From Pantoea agglomerans (lineage in GTDB: Bacteria; Pseudomonadota; Gammaproteobacteria; Enterobacterales; Enterobacteriaceae): a stretch of DNA of 64,000 nucleotides. Below are positions 62,981 to 64,000 of this stretch, one piece after another (the stretch's first letter is position 1; each line of letters starts with the position of its first letter). The stretch is taken from contig NZ_CP090207.1 in assembly GCF_021397715.1 (NCBI RefSeq), positions 186,001-250,000 on the forward strand, in the 5' to 3' direction. Position numbers and translations under genes: made by a program. Under the pieces are notes generated by a model. That model worked only from the letters and a program-made list of their open reading frames with translations, was not told the DNA's origin and did not search any database.

Positions 62981-63258
62981 TCTGTCGCCCTGAACTCCCT
63001 TCCTTCCCGGCCTGGTCTGAGCCTTTATCCCTTAACTTCCGGCTGTGGATTATAATTATTCTCAGTGCAGGATTTCAGACAGTGAATTAGCAGAAAATCC
63101 ATATTCTTTTATTTGCCTGCCACATCTCCATTTTATTTGTCAATGCAATAGTTTGTGCATTTATGGCCTTTTTACTATTTCTTAAGAAAATAAATGGCGT
63201 TATTTTACAACCACACCGACAGGTGTTTTTTTAAGATTTTTTTGAGCCAGGAGGGCTT
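62981..63258. other. AT-rich leader region of the microcin-like genes
   Basis: No gene. GC falls sharply after 63030. A palindrome TTTCTTAAGAAA is at 63178-63189, a TTGTCA (63137-63142) is a possible -35 without a strong -10, and a Fur-like site is at 63047-63061. AGGAGGG just before 63259 is a strong ribosome site. Confidence 0.5.
63047..63061. promoter_or_regulatory. Candidate Fur-like box
   Basis: GGATTAT-A-ATTATTC against TGATAAT-N-ATTATCA: 10 of 14 bases agree. AT-rich chance matches are common, and it lies about 200 bases before the first peptide gene. Colicin V and several siderophore-linked microcins are iron-controlled, which is the only outside support. Confidence 0.25.
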
Positions 63259-63588
63259 ATGCGTGAATTAACAATTAACGAGACTTTATCTGTTTCTGGT
63301 GCTGCAACAGCTAATGACGTTGCATTTTTTATCGGCGATCATCTGGCTAGCTCAATTATTGGTGGCGTTGCCGCTACAGTCGCCGGTGCTTCCATTGGCT
63401 ATCTGCACGGTGGGGACGCCATGGGCTGGCTGGGGCTGGGTGTCATTGGTCAACTGGTTGGTGCGGTGAGTGGTGCGATAATTGGCGGAGTCGGCGGCGT
63501 GATTGGCGGCGCACTGGTTTCTCTGTCGTATAGTCTGCCATTAGCGAACCAATTGGCGCAGACGATTATTGCGGGTGACATCGTATAA
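63259..63588 (+). CDS. Class II microcin-like precursor peptide 1 (ColV-type leader)
   Basis: 109 aa. The N-terminus MRELTINETLSVSGA follows the colicin V/microcin leader pattern (MRxLTxxExxxVSGG/A), with cleavage expected after Ala15 by a C39-peptidase ABC exporter. The predicted 94-residue core is hydrophobic and rich in Gly, Ala and Ile, with many GxxxG steps (for example GAVSGAIIGGVGGVIGGAL), as in membrane-acting microcins. No Cys, unlike ColV or MccL. AGGAGGG gives a strong start. A toxin role is inferred from leader and composition only. Confidence 0.75.
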   Translation: MRELTINETLSVSGAATANDVAFFIGDHLASSIIGGVAATVAGASIGYLHGGDAMGWLGLGVIGQLVGAVSGAIIGGVGGVIGGALVSLSYSLPLANQLAQTIIAGDIV

Positions 63589-63648
63589 TCATCAGTATTC
63601 AAAAAAGAAAAACGTTATTTTTATGAACTAATAAGCAGGCAATATATT

Positions 63649-63978
63649 ATGCGTCAATTAAAAGATTCTGAACTGAAATCCGTTTCCGGTGCTTATAGCG
63701 ATAACATCCTGGCTAATATTGCAGAAGGTACCGTGTGTGCAATTGGTGGCGCTGTACTTGGGGCGTGGACAATGGCAATTTTAGGTGGTCGTGGTGCAAG
63801 TTCCAAAGATGTTATCGGCATCGGCGGCGGTATTACCGCCGTAATCGGCATGTTTGGTGGAGCGTTAACCGGTGCTGTGGCGGGTGCTTTTTATGGCCCT
63901 TATATTGGTTACGACGCTGGTCTGGTTATGGCGGAAGGTTTGCTGCTGGATATCATGAAAGGTCTGCCGGGAGCCTAA
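63649..63978 (+). CDS. Class II microcin-like precursor peptide 2 (ColV-type leader)
   Basis: 109 aa, same length as its neighbour, 60 bases further on. The leader MRQLKDSELKSVSGA again ends Ser-Gly-Ala at 13-15. The 94-residue core (YSDNILANIAEG...) has one Cys, GGAVLGAW, GIGGGITAVIGMFGG and GAVAGAFYGPYIGYDAG, differing from peptide 1 apart from the leader and Gly/Ala richness. The start has a moderate AGCAGG site. It could be a second bacteriocin, the partner of a two-peptide one, or an immunity-like protein, though a leader on immunity proteins would be unusual. Confidence 0.72.
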   Translation: MRQLKDSELKSVSGAYSDNILANIAEGTVCAIGGAVLGAWTMAILGGRGASSKDVIGIGGGITAVIGMFGGALTGAVAGAFYGPYIGYDAGLVMAEGLLLDIMKGLPGA

Positions 63979-64000
63979 CTCTCTGACATTCGCTGCCGCT

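Noticed and set aside
63735..63986. 83-aa Cys/Trp/Arg-rich frame overlapping microcin-like peptide 2
   Set aside because: Out-of-frame reading of the glycine-rich gene (GGC to Trp/Arg/Cys); no ribosome site.

Overview
The window is chromosomal DNA of an enterobacterium. Gene content and near-identity to Escherichia coli proteins in CpxR, CpxA, SecB, HslU, Ppc and others place it in Enterobacterales. The argECBGH layout, the mixed lipopolysaccharide (LPS) core genes (Klebsiella/Serratia-like WabG and WaaE beside an E. coli-like WaaH) and the missing menA and gpmI suggest Erwiniaceae, probably Pantoea or a close relative. The genus is an inference from protein similarity and gene order remembered, not searched.

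Layout. 1-10393: LPS inner and outer core assembly on the minus strand (hldD-waaF-waaC-GT9-GT8, then waaH, waaQ-wabG, waaA-waaE), with waaE cut by the left edge. 10624-12859: kbl-tdh threonine catabolism. 12890-15023: two glycosyltransferases of unknown acceptor. 15127-17334: yibQ-envC, cell-wall hydrolase activation. 17588-20708: yibN-grxC-secB-gpsA-cysE. 20705-24018: trmL, then cpxRA and divergent cpxP with a perfect CpxR box and the 3'UTR-derived sRNA CpxQ. 24399-33162: a KGG-repeat stress peptide, fieF, pfkA, sbp, cdh, tpiA, yiiQ, yiiR, fpr, emrD. 33152-36655: glycerol genes glpF-glpK and glpX. 37060-44943: zapB, rraA, hslVU, ftsN, cytR, priA, rpmE. 45030-48425: a small two-partner secretion pair (tpsB-tpsA), which looks like an insertion. 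48728-54034: methionine regulon metJ, metBL, metF with tandem met boxes. 54123-62946: ppc and the arginine genes argE / argCBGH with paired ARG boxes. 63259-63978: two tandem genes for small glycine-rich peptides with colicin V-type leaders.

Read as a whole, most of the window is conserved backbone: envelope construction (LPS core, EnvC, FtsN, ZapB), envelope stress sensing (Cpx), and central and amino-acid metabolism. The order joins blocks that lie apart in E. coli (the waa-to-trmL block and the cpx-to-arg block meet at trmL/cpxA). The accessory parts are the outer-core glycosyltransferases, the GT pair beside tdh, the tpsBA insertion and the right-edge microcin-like locus.

The best candidate for an undescribed system is the right-edge pair of class II microcin-like precursors (63259-63588 and 63649-63978). 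Each has a 15-residue leader ending Ser-Gly-Ala and a GxxxG-rich core of 94 residues. No immunity or export gene is visible before the window ends, so the flanking sequence decides whether this is a complete bacteriocin system.
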